DNA of 44,730 nt from a virus: positions 1-44,730 of IMG/VR virus record IMGVR_UViG_3300042261_002345; one strand, 5' to 3'. Shown in pieces: positions 7,888 through 15,766 of this stretch. Position 1 is the first letter of the stretch. Each line of letters opens with the position of its first letter. The notes beneath the pieces are model-generated. The model saw only the letters and a program-made list of their open reading frames with translations. It made no database searches and had not been told where the DNA came from. The translations under genes and the position numbers were made by a program.

Positions 7888-9165
7888 ATGCTCTGCAAGG
7901 AAATCGACTACGCCGCGGCCATCCAGCAGTGGCAGACGCTTCTCGACGGCAACTCGTTGTCCGCCAGCCAGAAGCAGCAGGCCCGGTACTGCTTGGCCGG
8001 CCTCCAGGCCGAGAAGGACATGGCCTACCACCTGAAGGTCTTCTTCGCGGACCGCGACTCGTTCGCCGTCTTCAACAACCTGAAGGTCGAGCACAACGGC
8101 CTCACCGCCCAGGTTGATCACCTGGTGCTGACCCGCTGGACCGCCTACTTCATCGAGTCCAAGAGCGTCTCCCAGGTCATCACGGTCAACGAACACGGCG
8201 AGTGGGGTCGAATCCACAATCGCCGCTTCACTCCCATTGAGTCGCCGGTCGAGCAGTCCAGGCGGCACAAGGAGACGCTGTACAACTTCATGACTGAGCA
8301 CCGCAGCGAGTTCATGGGCAAACTGCTCGGCCTGATGACCAAGCACTTCGCCCGCCTGCTGACGCCCATGCACTACGTGGCCGTGTCCACGCACGGACAG
8401 ATTCAGGGACGCGGCCGGCGGAAGTTCCCCCAGGTGATGAAGGCCGACCAGATTCCGCACGCGATCCTGGCTCACCACGAGGCCCTGAACACCGGGTTAC
8501 TCAGTCTCTCGACCAAGGACGAAGACCTGGAGGCATTCAACAAGAAGGAGTTCGCCGCTGCCATCCAGTTCCTGCTGAAGCGCGATGTGGCCCCAGCGCC
8601 GATTGCTGAGGTCCGGCGGTTTGCCACAGAACTGCCGCAGAAGGCCGACCTGCCGGCCCAGGGCGAGCGCGAGGCCTCGGAGTCCGAGCTGGCCGAGGCT
8701 GATGATCAGCCGGTCGAAAGGCAATTTGCCTGCCGCAAGTGTGAATCGACGAATCTCTCGGTTGCCCACGGGCCATACGGCTACTACCTCAAGTGCAGCG
8801 CCTGCGGCGGCAACACGCCCATCGTGGAACTGTGCCAGAAGTGCTCTGAGAAGCTGAAGGTTTCGAAGTCGGGGGACGCCTACTCGCTAGTCTGTCCGAA
8901 GTGCAACCAGATCAGCCCACTCAGGGTTGGCTCTGGTGCCGAGAAGACCAAGGTTACACCGGACTCGCCGGCACCAAGGCCCGCTACCCCAACACCGAAG
9001 AAACCCGTTGCTGCGGCGTCGTCATCACCGGCCTGTCCCCTCTGTGGCTGCACGATGACCCTGCGTACTGCCCGGCATGGCAAGAACACCGGTGGTCAGT
9101 TTTGGGGCTGCGACAAGTACCCCAAGTGCAAAGGCATTGTGCCCACAGTGTCTGAAAACAAGTAG
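7888..9165 (+). CDS. NERD-domain nuclease-like protein with C-terminal zinc ribbons
   Basis: A 425-aa protein. Residues 40-150 are a NERD domain: AEKDMAYHLK, an Asp at about 77 (AQVDHLVLT), FIESKSV (E90, K92) and EQSRRHKETL, the order seen in PD-(D/E)XK NERD proteins. The C-terminal half carries three cysteine modules: CRKCESTN...CSACGG, CQKCSEKL...CPKCNQ, and a topoisomerase-type zinc finger (CPLCGCTMTLR...FWGCDKYPKCKGIV). NERD proteins are thought to process DNA; topoisomerase-type fingers bind single-stranded DNA. A GGGAGG site precedes the ATG. It is the second NERD protein in the left 10 kb and ends 5 nt before the convergent stop of the first phage gene, which marks the module boundary. 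The exact role is unknown. Confidence 0.85.
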   Translation: MLCKEIDYAAAIQQWQTLLDGNSLSASQKQQARYCLAGLQAEKDMAYHLKVFFADRDSFAVFNNLKVEHNGLTAQVDHLVLTRWTAYFIESKSVSQVITVNEHGEWGRIHNRRFTPIESPVEQSRRHKETLYNFMTEHRSEFMGKLLGLMTKHFARLLTPMHYVAVSTHGQIQGRGRRKFPQVMKADQIPHAILAHHEALNTGLLSLSTKDEDLEAFNKKEFAAAIQFLLKRDVAPAPIAEVRRFATELPQKADLPAQGEREASESELAEADDQPVERQFACRKCESTNLSVAHGPYGYYLKCSACGGNTPIVELCQKCSEKLKVSKSGDAYSLVCPKCNQISPLRVGSGAEKTKVTPDSPAPRPATPTPKKPVAAASSSPACPLCGCTMTLRTARHGKNTGGQFWGCDKYPKCKGIVPTVSENK

Positions 9166-9170
9166 GCCCC

Positions 9171-9701
9171 TCACGCCTTACGGCTGGTGGCCACCAGACG
9201 GGCCAAGGCCTCGAAATCCGGCACCGTGCCCGTCTGCTGATATGCCTTGCGCGCGTCGCGGATTGCATTGTGGAGTTCCGGCCAGGCTTGAGATTCATCC
9301 TCGGCCTCATGGAGATGGCCGATGGCGCGGAGGCGGGTGGCGTAGCCGTCGCGGGCTTCGGCCAGGAGAACCCAGGCGGCTCCGAGGTGCTTCTCCACGC
9401 ACTCCAGGCACGACGGTCGGACAGGCGGCGTCTGAGCCATCTGCTGCTCCCGAGTGTAAGGGATGATGCGCTTGGCGGCCTCGCGCTGCTCGCTGCAGCT
9501 GCACGGCTTGCGGGCCACGCCGGGGACGTGAGCGGCCTTCCGGTACTTCCTGACAGCCGCCCGCCAGGCGGGGTGCCGCTCGTTGTATTCCTGGACGCCG
9601 CCCGGGAGCGTGCGCACCAGGGCCGGGGCGATCTCAGAGAGATACTCCGGTGGGCGCTCGCGCAGGCGGGCCTCAAGCTGCTGGGGCGTGACGCGGATCA
9701 T
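9171..9701 (-). CDS. Hypothetical phage protein, distal end of tail operon
   Basis: A 176-aa soluble protein of unknown family. It contains a cysteine pair motif (KPCSCSEQ near residue 67) and a second pair (SCLECVEKHLGAAW near 98-111), so it may bind a metal ion; the rest is helical and charged. Its ATG overlaps the stop of the preceding gene (9698-9701), so it is translated as part of the tail operon and is the last gene of that operon. Candidates by position are a tail tip or tail chaperone component, but nothing in the sequence decides this. Confidence 0.75.
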   Translation of the reverse strand: MIRVTPQQLEARLRERPPEYLSEIAPALVRTLPGGVQEYNERHPAWRAAVRKYRKAAHVPGVARKPCSCSEQREAAKRIIPYTREQQMAQTPPVRPSCLECVEKHLGAAWVLLAEARDGYATRLRAIGHLHEAEDESQAWPELHNAIRDARKAYQQTGTVPDFEALARLVATSRKA

Positions 9702-10279
9702 GGAAGAGGGTTCCAGTCAAACCAGCCGTCGAACAGGTTCATGATGCCCATGCCGGTGTACTCGCCGGCCAGGAGCGGGTAACACGCCTTCTTCTTCTCG
9801 CCATCGACCGCCCAGACCTCGATGACGCCCCAGTCGCCACAGCCCTCGTCGCTCGTGCCGTCCAGCACCAATTCGTTGTTGTCGAGCAGCCAGTCGGGGG
9901 CGAGCGTGCCGGGCGTCCACTGGTTGTCCTCGATGCAGGGCTGACACTGGCCCCACCAACTGCCGAGCGTCTCGTCGATGTTGACCAGGTTGGCGGCCGT
10001 GACGGTCGGGTCGGTGCAGGCCCAGAGGCCGGTGCCGGGGCTGTCGCAGCCCGGCGGGCCGCCCACGTGGACCACGTTGCCGACGACGTGGCCGTTGACC
10101 TTGACCGTGTAGTTGTCGTCGGTGATGCGATTGGCGTTGCAGGTCAGGACCAGCACGTCCGTGGGGTTGCAGCAGCACTCCGGGCAATCATCGTCGGCGT
10201 TGAAGACCGCGCCCTTGCCGCCAGCCAGCAGGCCGCGCTTGCCGCCCTCGCGCACCACCGTTTTGCCGCGCGTGGCCAT
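9698..10279 (-). CDS. Cysteine-rich hypothetical phage protein (probable tail or decoration protein)
   Basis: A 193-aa protein with a basic N-terminus (MATRGKTVVREGGKRG) and then a cluster DDCPECCCNP followed by a beta-rich, Gly/Asp/Trp-rich body with many further cysteines (about 11 in total). The body (DNNELVLDGTSDEGCGDWG) resembles an extracellular beta sandwich with bound metal or disulfides. It overlaps the next gene by 4 nt and is separated from the previous one by 2 nt, so it belongs to the distal tail operon. It may be a receptor-binding or tail-tip accessory; no family was recognised. Confidence 0.75.
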   Translation of the reverse strand: MATRGKTVVREGGKRGLLAGGKGAVFNADDDCPECCCNPTDVLVLTCNANRITDDNYTVKVNGHVVGNVVHVGGPPGCDSPGTGLWACTDPTVTAANLVNIDETLGSWWGQCQPCIEDNQWTPGTLAPDWLLDNNELVLDGTSDEGCGDWGVIEVWAVDGEKKKACYPLLAGEYTGMGIMNLFDGWFDWNPLP

Positions 10280-10281
10280 CG

Positions 10282-11112
10282 TCAGTACCCCGTCTCTTCC
10301 TGGCAGGCCTCCTGGTCCACCATCTCGTTGATCCAGCCCAGCACGAGCTGGTCGTCCTTGTCATAATGGGCATAGCCGAACGTGGCCGGGATCATCTGGC
10401 CGACGCCCGGCCGCTGCCACTTGTGCGGCGAGGCGACCGGATCGACGCCCGTGGCCAGGGAGTCGCCGGTCTCGGGTTCGGTCACGTCGTAGGTCCACGT
10501 CGCGGGGGTGGTTTCATCGCCCTGGCTGCCGCCGCTCTGGGCCAGGTCCACCGGGAACGGGTGCCGCAAGACCCGCTTGCCGAGGCGGACGATGGCCCAC
10601 TGAACGCCGGTGCCGCCGGCCCGCCACAGAATGTCCGCAGAGCCGGAGTGGACGGCTTCGAGGTTGGCGGTCACGCCGTCGGCGACCTCGGCGAAGGGCC
10701 GCTCCGTGTCCTCGTCGGGCACGTCGATCTTGACCTGGCAGACCCCGGCGGCGCAGGCCACGCCGAGAGCCCCGGCCTTGATCGGCTCGATGCAGACGAC
10801 GAAGCGGCCGAGGTGATCGTCCTCGGTCGGGGCGACGCCCTTGAGGGCCACGCGGTCCTTGAAGTTCTGTTCGCTGGCGTCCGGGGCAATGAGCGGGCCG
10901 TCGATGCCAAGGACGTGGAACTGGTCGACGTCGGCGCCGCTGTCGTTGCGGACCAGCACCAGACCGCTCTGGCGGAATTCGCGCTGGGCCTCGCGGCCCT
11001 GGCTCTGCTGCCGCTGACGCAGCTCCACGGCGGCGTCGATGAACGAGTTGTAGGCCGCCGCGGGCATCCGCAGCGACTCGCCGGAGCGGACCTTTTTCAG
11101 GGCGTCGCCCAT
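10282..11112 (-). CDS. Hypothetical phage structural protein
   Basis: A 276-aa protein. The N-terminal 45 residues are helical and charged (SFIDAAVELRQRQQSQGREA). The rest is beta-rich and acidic, with a repeated strand-turn pattern (LVLVRNDSGADVDQFHVLGI), typical of virion decoration or tail-tip proteins. It lies 3 nt from the preceding gene and 2 nt from the next. It sits in the segment after the tape measure, where siphophages place distal tail and adsorption genes. Function not recognised. Confidence 0.75.
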   Translation of the reverse strand: MGDALKKVRSGESLRMPAAAYNSFIDAAVELRQRQQSQGREAQREFRQSGLVLVRNDSGADVDQFHVLGIDGPLIAPDASEQNFKDRVALKGVAPTEDDHLGRFVVCIEPIKAGALGVACAAGVCQVKIDVPDEDTERPFAEVADGVTANLEAVHSGSADILWRAGGTGVQWAIVRLGKRVLRHPFPVDLAQSGGSQGDETTPATWTYDVTEPETGDSLATGVDPVASPHKWQRPGVGQMIPATFGYAHYDKDDQLVLGWINEMVDQEACQEETGY

Positions 11113-11115
11113 GCC

Positions 11116-11922
11116 TCACGTCCCGATTCCGAGGGCCGAGAAGCTGCCCTCTTCGTAGACCTTCTCGACATACGCCCCGCACGGCCGCTTGACGATCATG
11201 TTGACCGTGTCGTCCACCACGTCGTGGTAGCGAATCCACAGGTACTCCCAGCCCTTCTTCGAGGCCACGGTGATACTGCCGATGGTGATGTTGGTCTTGT
11301 TGGGCGAGGCCGCGAACTTGAAGGTGATCTCCCAGTCGCCGGTGCCGCGCTTCGATCCCGAGGCCCCGAGGAACAGGCACTCGCCAGCGGCGCAGCCCTT
11401 GAAGGGGGCGTTGTTGACCTTGCCGGTGAGCGCGAAGTAGGCCGACTTGTTGACCTGCGCGTCGGCGAGGTAGTGGGTCTCCGAGAACTGGTAGACCGGC
11501 ACGGTGATGTCGCAGCCCTCGACTGAATCGCTGGTGACGCCGATGGCCCCGTGGAAGTTGGGGGCCGAATCACCGCTCTGCCCGTAGCGGCCGATGGTCG
11601 AGAGGCTCTGGGTGATGTGCTGCGCGCCGCCGCCGGTGTCGAAACTGAAGCTCGACTCCCCCGTCTCCGGCGGGTCCTTCTTCTGACCGCCCGGCGGGAC
11701 GTACCGCACCGTGGCGTACCAGAGGTCGGCCCGCTCGGTCGGCTCCAGGGAGATCGTGTCGCGGACCATGCCGCGGTAGCTGGCCGGGGCACTGGCGGCC
11801 ACGGCGTCATAGGCCGCCTGGTCGTCGCTCGTGCCCATCACATGGTAAGCGAGGTCGATGTTCGACGAGCGGCCGATGCTGGCCGGGCGGCTGTCGAGGC
11901 GTTCCTGAACGGTGATGGGCAC
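11116..11922 (-). CDS. Probable distal tail protein, unknown family
   Basis: A 268-aa protein starting at GTG 11922 with AGGAG 7 nt upstream. It is beta-rich throughout (NIDLAYHVMGTSDDQAAYDA near residue 22; later WEYLWIRYHDVVDDTVNMIV). In tailed phages the first substantial gene after the tape measure usually encodes the distal tail protein that forms the baseplate hub; length and position fit, but no Dit motif was identified. One plus-strand gene separates it from the tape-measure gene. Assignment is by synteny only. Confidence 0.7.
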   Translation of the reverse strand: MPITVQERLDSRPASIGRSSNIDLAYHVMGTSDDQAAYDAVAASAPASYRGMVRDTISLEPTERADLWYATVRYVPPGGQKKDPPETGESSFSFDTGGGAQHITQSLSTIGRYGQSGDSAPNFHGAIGVTSDSVEGCDITVPVYQFSETHYLADAQVNKSAYFALTGKVNNAPFKGCAAGECLFLGASGSKRGTGDWEITFKFAASPNKTNITIGSITVASKKGWEYLWIRYHDVVDDTVNMIVKRPCGAYVEKVYEEGSFSALGIGT

Positions 11923-12020
11923 GGAATGCTCCTACTGTGGCAAATCAGCCCTTGCGTGGGGCAACGCGGGGCAGTTAAATGAGTGTGTCAGATGCAACTC
12001 AAAACACAACGGGGGTCACC

Positions 12021-12419
12021 ATGGGAACCGCCTATCGTGCTCGCTGCAAGCAGTGCGGGAAGAAATTCATGGTCAGTGAGGGCGGCGGCTTTCACTTTGA
12101 ACTCCTCCACTGCGACAACTGCGGCGAGAAGAAGGGCGTTCCTCACGAAGACATGGGCGACATTCTGCCTCGGCATCTGAAGTCGCTCCTTCTCACCAAG
12201 GCGAACGAATCCGAACTCCGGAAGGATGAAACGGCGCGACGCCTTATGTCTGCGCCCGGCACCCCCCTGAGCGATGACCAGTATGCCAGAGAGATCTCTC
12301 TTCTCGCCGGCAAGTGCCGCTGCGGCGGCGCCTTCACACTGAACGCTCCGGCGCGATGTCCCAAGTGCCGTTCCACTGACTTCGAAGACACCGGCGAAGA
12401 GTGCGTGGACTACGACTGA
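12021..12419 (+). CDS. Small double zinc-ribbon protein inserted in the tail operon
   Basis: A plus-strand gene among minus-strand tail genes. ATG 12021 is preferred to the in-frame ATG at 11979 because GGGGGT lies 5 nt before it. The 132-aa product has an N-terminal zinc ribbon (RCKQCGKKF...LLHCDNCGEKKG) and a C-terminal one (GKCRCGGAF...ARCPKCRSTDF), linked by a charged helical segment. It ends in acidic residues. Such proteins bind nucleic acid or act as adaptors. It ends 31 nt from the convergent tape-measure stop. Opposite orientation and self-contained expression mark it as a cargo (moron-like) gene rather than a tail part. Confidence 0.8.
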   Translation: MGTAYRARCKQCGKKFMVSEGGGFHFELLHCDNCGEKKGVPHEDMGDILPRHLKSLLLTKANESELRKDETARRLMSAPGTPLSDDQYAREISLLAGKCRCGGAFTLNAPARCPKCRSTDFEDTGEECVDYD

Positions 12420-12450
12420 CGCCGCGCTCACTATCTTCCGGCTCAAGCGG

Positions 12451-14451
12451 TCATTCAAACTCCAGTCCGCCGAGCTTGGCATGCTCCAGCAGTTTCTCGG
12501 TGTTCTTGGCTGTGGCCTCGGTGGCCTTGGCGGTTCGTTCGGCGACGCCGCCGATGCCCATGCCGGGAATGGCGGCAGCGTTGAACGTCCCCTGGGCGGC
12601 GAACATGTTCTTGCGGACCTCGGCCACGGCCTGTCCGATGCCCTCGAAATCGTAATCATCCGGCCCGCGCGGGAGGTCGAGCGACTTGTCCTCGTCCTCG
12701 CCGGCCTGCCGCTTGGCCTTGGCGGCGGCGATGGCCTCCTGCCACTCTTTTCGCGCGGCGTCCAGTTCGTCCTGTGACTGCTTCATCCGGGCGTCGTACT
12801 CGTCGTTGAGGCCCTTCTCCTTGGCGTCATGTTCGGCCTGGAACTGGTCGAGCACCTTCTGGTGCAGGGCGTCTTCGCGGTTGCGCTCGGCCTCGCGCTG
12901 CCGCTGGCGGGCGTCGACGGCGGCGTTGGCCTCGGCGTCGATCTTGCGGTTCTCGCTCTCCAGCCAGGCGTCGGCCCCGCGATTGGCCGAGTCGGCATCG
13001 AAGGAGTCGTCCCACAGGCTCTTGACCCAGTTGATGCCCTTGCTGATCTGCACGCCGGCCCAGTTCCAGGCCTTGTTGATGCCCTGGCAGAACCGCGTCC
13101 AGACATTGGAGAGGAAGGCCGTGGTCTCGATCCAGCCGATCTCCAGCCCGTGCCAGACCCACTCGGCGCCCTTCAAAGCCCCGTACCAGGCGTCCCAGGC
13201 CAGGCGGATGAAGAAGTTGCGGAAGTTGAGCCAGATCGACAGCAGCGCCTTGCAGCCCTTCTCCCACTCCATCTTCAGGGTGAGCCACAGAATCCGCGCC
13301 GCCAGGCCGATGTCGCCGGCGGCCAGGGCGTCAGAGATGCCTTCGAAGGCCGTGAGGGTGTCGTCCTTGAGGTCGCCGAACACCCCGCCCAGCCAGTCGA
13401 GGGCCTTGCCGCCCGCCCCGGTGACCCAGAGGATAATGCCGCCCAGGGCCACGATGGCGGCAATCACCGCGCCGACCGGCGTGCAGATGGCGCCGATGAT
13501 GGAGCCGAGGATGCCGAGCACCGTGCCGACGGCGCTGGCAATCGTACCCAGCGCCCCGATCACGGTGCCGACAGCCGAGATGACCGTACCCAGCATGACA
13601 AACGCCGCGCCCAGGCCCGCCAGCACGCCGCCGACGATGAGGGCGACCTTGACCAGCCCCTGGTGCTCCCTGATCCACTTGGTGACGCTGACGATGACGC
13701 GTGTGAGCCACTTGGCGAGGCCCGACAGGGCCGGCGCGACCGCCGCCCCGATGGTGTTGTAGCACTTCTTCAGCACCCGCCAGAGGTCGTGCAGCGTGTC
13801 CTCGAAGCGCCGCGCCGCCTCGGCGCTCTCGCCGGACATGATGAGGCCCAACTTCTCCGCGTGGGCGGTGAGCCGCTCAATGCCGGCCGCGCCGCCGGTC
13901 ATCATGGGCAGCAGCTGCGTCCCGCTGCGGCCGAAGATGGCGATGGCCGCGGCGGCTCGGACGGCCGGGTTCTCGACCCGGCTCAGCCGGTCGGCGATCA
14001 GCTTGAACTGCTCCTCGGGCCGCAGGCCATTGAGGTCGTCCATCGTCAGCCCCAGCGTGGCCAAGGCCTCGCGGGCCGTCTGACTGCCAAGGGCCGCCTC
14101 CGCCAGCAGCCGCTGCATCCGCTTCAGGCCCACCTCGACCGCCTCCAGGCTCGACCCCGACCGCTCGGCCACGTAGCCCAGGGCTGACAGGGCCTCGACC
14201 GAGACGCCGGTCCGCTCGCTCATGTGGGCCATCTCGGCCCCGGCCTCGGCCCAGCGCCGGGCGCTGTCTACGAGCGGCGTGACGATGGCCGCCCCGGCGG
14301 CCGAGAACTTCAGGCCCAGGTTGCGCACGCTCGCGCCCCAGGCGGCCAGCTTCCGCGAGGCCGCCTTGAGGCCGCGGGCCATCGCCGAGGAGTCGGTGAA
14401 GATCTCCACGAAGGCCCGACCCGCGCGAATGGCACCGCTGCTCCCCGCCAT
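12451..14451 (-). CDS. Tail tape measure protein
   Basis: A 666-aa protein, the longest in the tail cluster. It starts with a helical segment (AFVEIFTDSSAMARGLKAAS) typical of tape measures and continues with long alpha-helical stretches. A strongly hydrophobic Gly/Ala/Val zone follows (about residues 268-360, several LG-IGALGTIASAVG-like turns) that could form membrane segments during DNA injection. A Trp-rich part comes next, then a long charged coiled coil (about 500-600, RQREAERNREDALHQKVLDQ). It follows the tail-assembly chaperone region as expected. Its length would set the tail length. The ATG has GAGG 8-9 nt upstream. Confidence 0.92.
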   Translation of the reverse strand: MAGSSGAIRAGRAFVEIFTDSSAMARGLKAASRKLAAWGASVRNLGLKFSAAGAAIVTPLVDSARRWAEAGAEMAHMSERTGVSVEALSALGYVAERSGSSLEAVEVGLKRMQRLLAEAALGSQTAREALATLGLTMDDLNGLRPEEQFKLIADRLSRVENPAVRAAAAIAIFGRSGTQLLPMMTGGAAGIERLTAHAEKLGLIMSGESAEAARRFEDTLHDLWRVLKKCYNTIGAAVAPALSGLAKWLTRVIVSVTKWIREHQGLVKVALIVGGVLAGLGAAFVMLGTVISAVGTVIGALGTIASAVGTVLGILGSIIGAICTPVGAVIAAIVALGGIILWVTGAGGKALDWLGGVFGDLKDDTLTAFEGISDALAAGDIGLAARILWLTLKMEWEKGCKALLSIWLNFRNFFIRLAWDAWYGALKGAEWVWHGLEIGWIETTAFLSNVWTRFCQGINKAWNWAGVQISKGINWVKSLWDDSFDADSANRGADAWLESENRKIDAEANAAVDARQRQREAERNREDALHQKVLDQFQAEHDAKEKGLNDEYDARMKQSQDELDAARKEWQEAIAAAKAKRQAGEDEDKSLDLPRGPDDYDFEGIGQAVAEVRKNMFAAQGTFNAAAIPGMGIGGVAERTAKATEATAKNTEKLLEHAKLGGLEFE

Positions 14452-14461
14452 CTTGGTTACC

Positions 14462-14545
14462 TCAGGTTTTGAAGAACATCACCGCCAACCGGCAGACGAA
14501 CCGAATGGTCGCCTGCCGGTCGGTGCGCCACATCGCCTTCAACAT
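14462..14545 (-). CDS. Small 27-aa ORF just before the tape measure gene
   Basis: Reading by hand gives ATG 14545 to TGA 14462, product MLKAMWRTDRQATIRF plus 11 residues. Nearly every codon ends in G or C, like the neighbouring real genes, whereas the other reading frame through the same bases does not. The TGA is followed at once by GG, so the stop region also provides the ribosome site for the tape measure gene 10 nt downstream. Many siphophages have a short gene between the chaperones and the tape measure. It is too short for family recognition. Confidence 0.55.
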   Translation of the reverse strand: MLKAMWRTDRQATIRFVCRLAVMFFKT

Positions 14546-14564
14546 TGACCACGAGACCCAACCG

Positions 14565-14963
14565 CTAAAGCAACACCCCCGTGAGGGCGAAGCTCAGGCC
14601 CAGTTGGATCGCCTTGACGAACGCCTGATGCAGCACGTCGAAGAAGGCGCTGTTCTTGTCCGCCAGTTCGCGCAGCACCGGCAGGAGCTTCGTTTTCGCG
14701 GCCACGAGTTCCTCGTTCGACATCTTGCCGTAGAGCAGGTTGATGGCCTCGTCGGTCTTCTTCTCCCGCAGGCTCTGGATCAGGGCGGGAATCTCCGCCA
14801 GGGCCAGACTCCGGATGCCCGGATAGAGAATCACCACCAGGTCCGTCAGGGCCTGCCCGTATTGGCTCGACAGCGCCGCCGTGAGCCGCTGAATCACCTC
14901 GTTCTCAATCGCCGACGGCAACGGCGCCGCAACCGGCGCGGTGACAACCGTTTCCTCTGCCAT
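14565..14963 (-). CDS. Hypothetical phage protein upstream of tape measure
   Basis: A 132-aa mostly helical protein (IQRLTAALSSQYGQALTDLV; LREKKTDEAINLLYGKMSNE) ending in a hydrophobic helix (AIQLGLSFALTGVLL) that may insert in or touch a membrane. It stands between the lysis-like small genes and the tape measure. It may be another tail-assembly protein or, given the hydrophobic end, take part in lysis. No family recognised. Confidence 0.75.
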   Translation of the reverse strand: MAEETVVTAPVAAPLPSAIENEVIQRLTAALSSQYGQALTDLVVILYPGIRSLALAEIPALIQSLREKKTDEAINLLYGKMSNEELVAAKTKLLPVLRELADKNSAFFDVLHQAFVKAIQLGLSFALTGVLL

Positions 14964-15030
14964 GAATCAAGCCCTCCATGTAAATTCAGTCCTGTGTCTA
15001 ACTCGGTCTCACTTTGCACCGCGCCGCCCG

Positions 15031-15351
15031 TCACGGGGCGGCAGGCGCAGCGCCGGGCACGGGCAGCCGAGCGAACTCCGGCAGTACCTTCAGCCGGTCG
15101 GCCCGCACGTCCTCGACCTTGCGGCCCTGGAACAGGGCGTCGATGGCCAGCAGGGCCTCGTTGTCGGCCAGCGCCGAGTCGCGGGCATAGGCCGGCACCG
15201 CCGGGTCGCTGTAGACCCGGAGGACCGTATTGTCCGAAGCGAGCCGGTACTGGTGCACCGCTGCCTTCTCTGCGGGGCCGGTCAGCAGGCACCCCGGCAG
15301 AGCCACGAGACACACCGCCAGCAACACGATCACGAAGAACAGGTTACGCAT
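15031..15351 (-). CDS. Small phage lipoprotein (spanin-like candidate)
   Basis: A 106-aa protein with a textbook lipoprotein signal: basic start MRNLF, hydrophobic core FVIVLLAVCLVA, lipobox LPGC with Cys21. The mature part is short and hydrophilic and ends in Pro/Ala. It follows a small one-membrane-span protein gene by 33 nt. Together the pair has the look of a holin/spanin lysis set, with this as the outer-membrane subunit. A role in superinfection exclusion is equally compatible with a phage lipoprotein. Confidence 0.75.
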   Translation of the reverse strand: MRNLFFVIVLLAVCLVALPGCLLTGPAEKAAVHQYRLASDNTVLRVYSDPAVPAYARDSALADNEALLAIDALFQGRKVEDVRADRLKVLPEFARLPVPGAAPAAP

Positions 15352-15384
15352 GACACAATCTCCTTCCAGAAAAGGGTGACAGGG

Positions 15385-15732
15385 TTACAGGTTGCCGTTG
15401 GCTTCCAGGGTCGAATGCACGATCTGAATGCCTTCCTTCAGGTTGGCCTCGGTCGCGGCCGTGGCCCGGCGACCGTTGGTTTGCTCGTAGACACCGAGCA
15501 CGTACTTCAGGGCCGTGTCGAGCCGCTCCAGGCTCTTGTTGGGCACGTCGTCGGGGATGGTCCGCTCGGCGAACTTGATGGCAGCGATGATCGTGCCCTC
15601 GTACTGCTGCCACTCGGGCCGGGCCAGGTAGAGCCGGTTGAGGCCCCACAGGATCGCACCCGCCAGGGCGGCAATGCCCGCCGGGGAATTCAGCACCGTC
15701 CAAAGAACCGCCAGAATCGTCTGCCAGGTCAT
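15385..15732 (-). CDS. Small membrane protein, holin-like
   Basis: A 115-aa protein with one N-terminal hydrophobic span (about residues 5-35, ILAVLWTVLNSPAGIAALAG) followed by a soluble helical tail (IIAAIKFAERTIPDDVPN). Size and layout fit phage holins or inner-membrane spanins, and the following gene is a lipoprotein. No endolysin was found next to it, so lysis is an inference from architecture. It lies 34 nt after the end of the chaperone frameshift product. Confidence 0.65.
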   Translation of the reverse strand: MTWQTILAVLWTVLNSPAGIAALAGAILWGLNRLYLARPEWQQYEGTIIAAIKFAERTIPDDVPNKSLERLDTALKYVLGVYEQTNGRRATAATEANLKEGIQIVHSTLEANGNL

Positions 15733-15766
15733 CGGCTCACTCCTTCTTATATATGGGCGCTGCCCG

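Noticed and set aside
10366-11526. Plus-strand frame of 386 codons in the distal tail region
   Set aside because: Antisense shadow of two minus-strand genes with ribosome sites and coupled ends.
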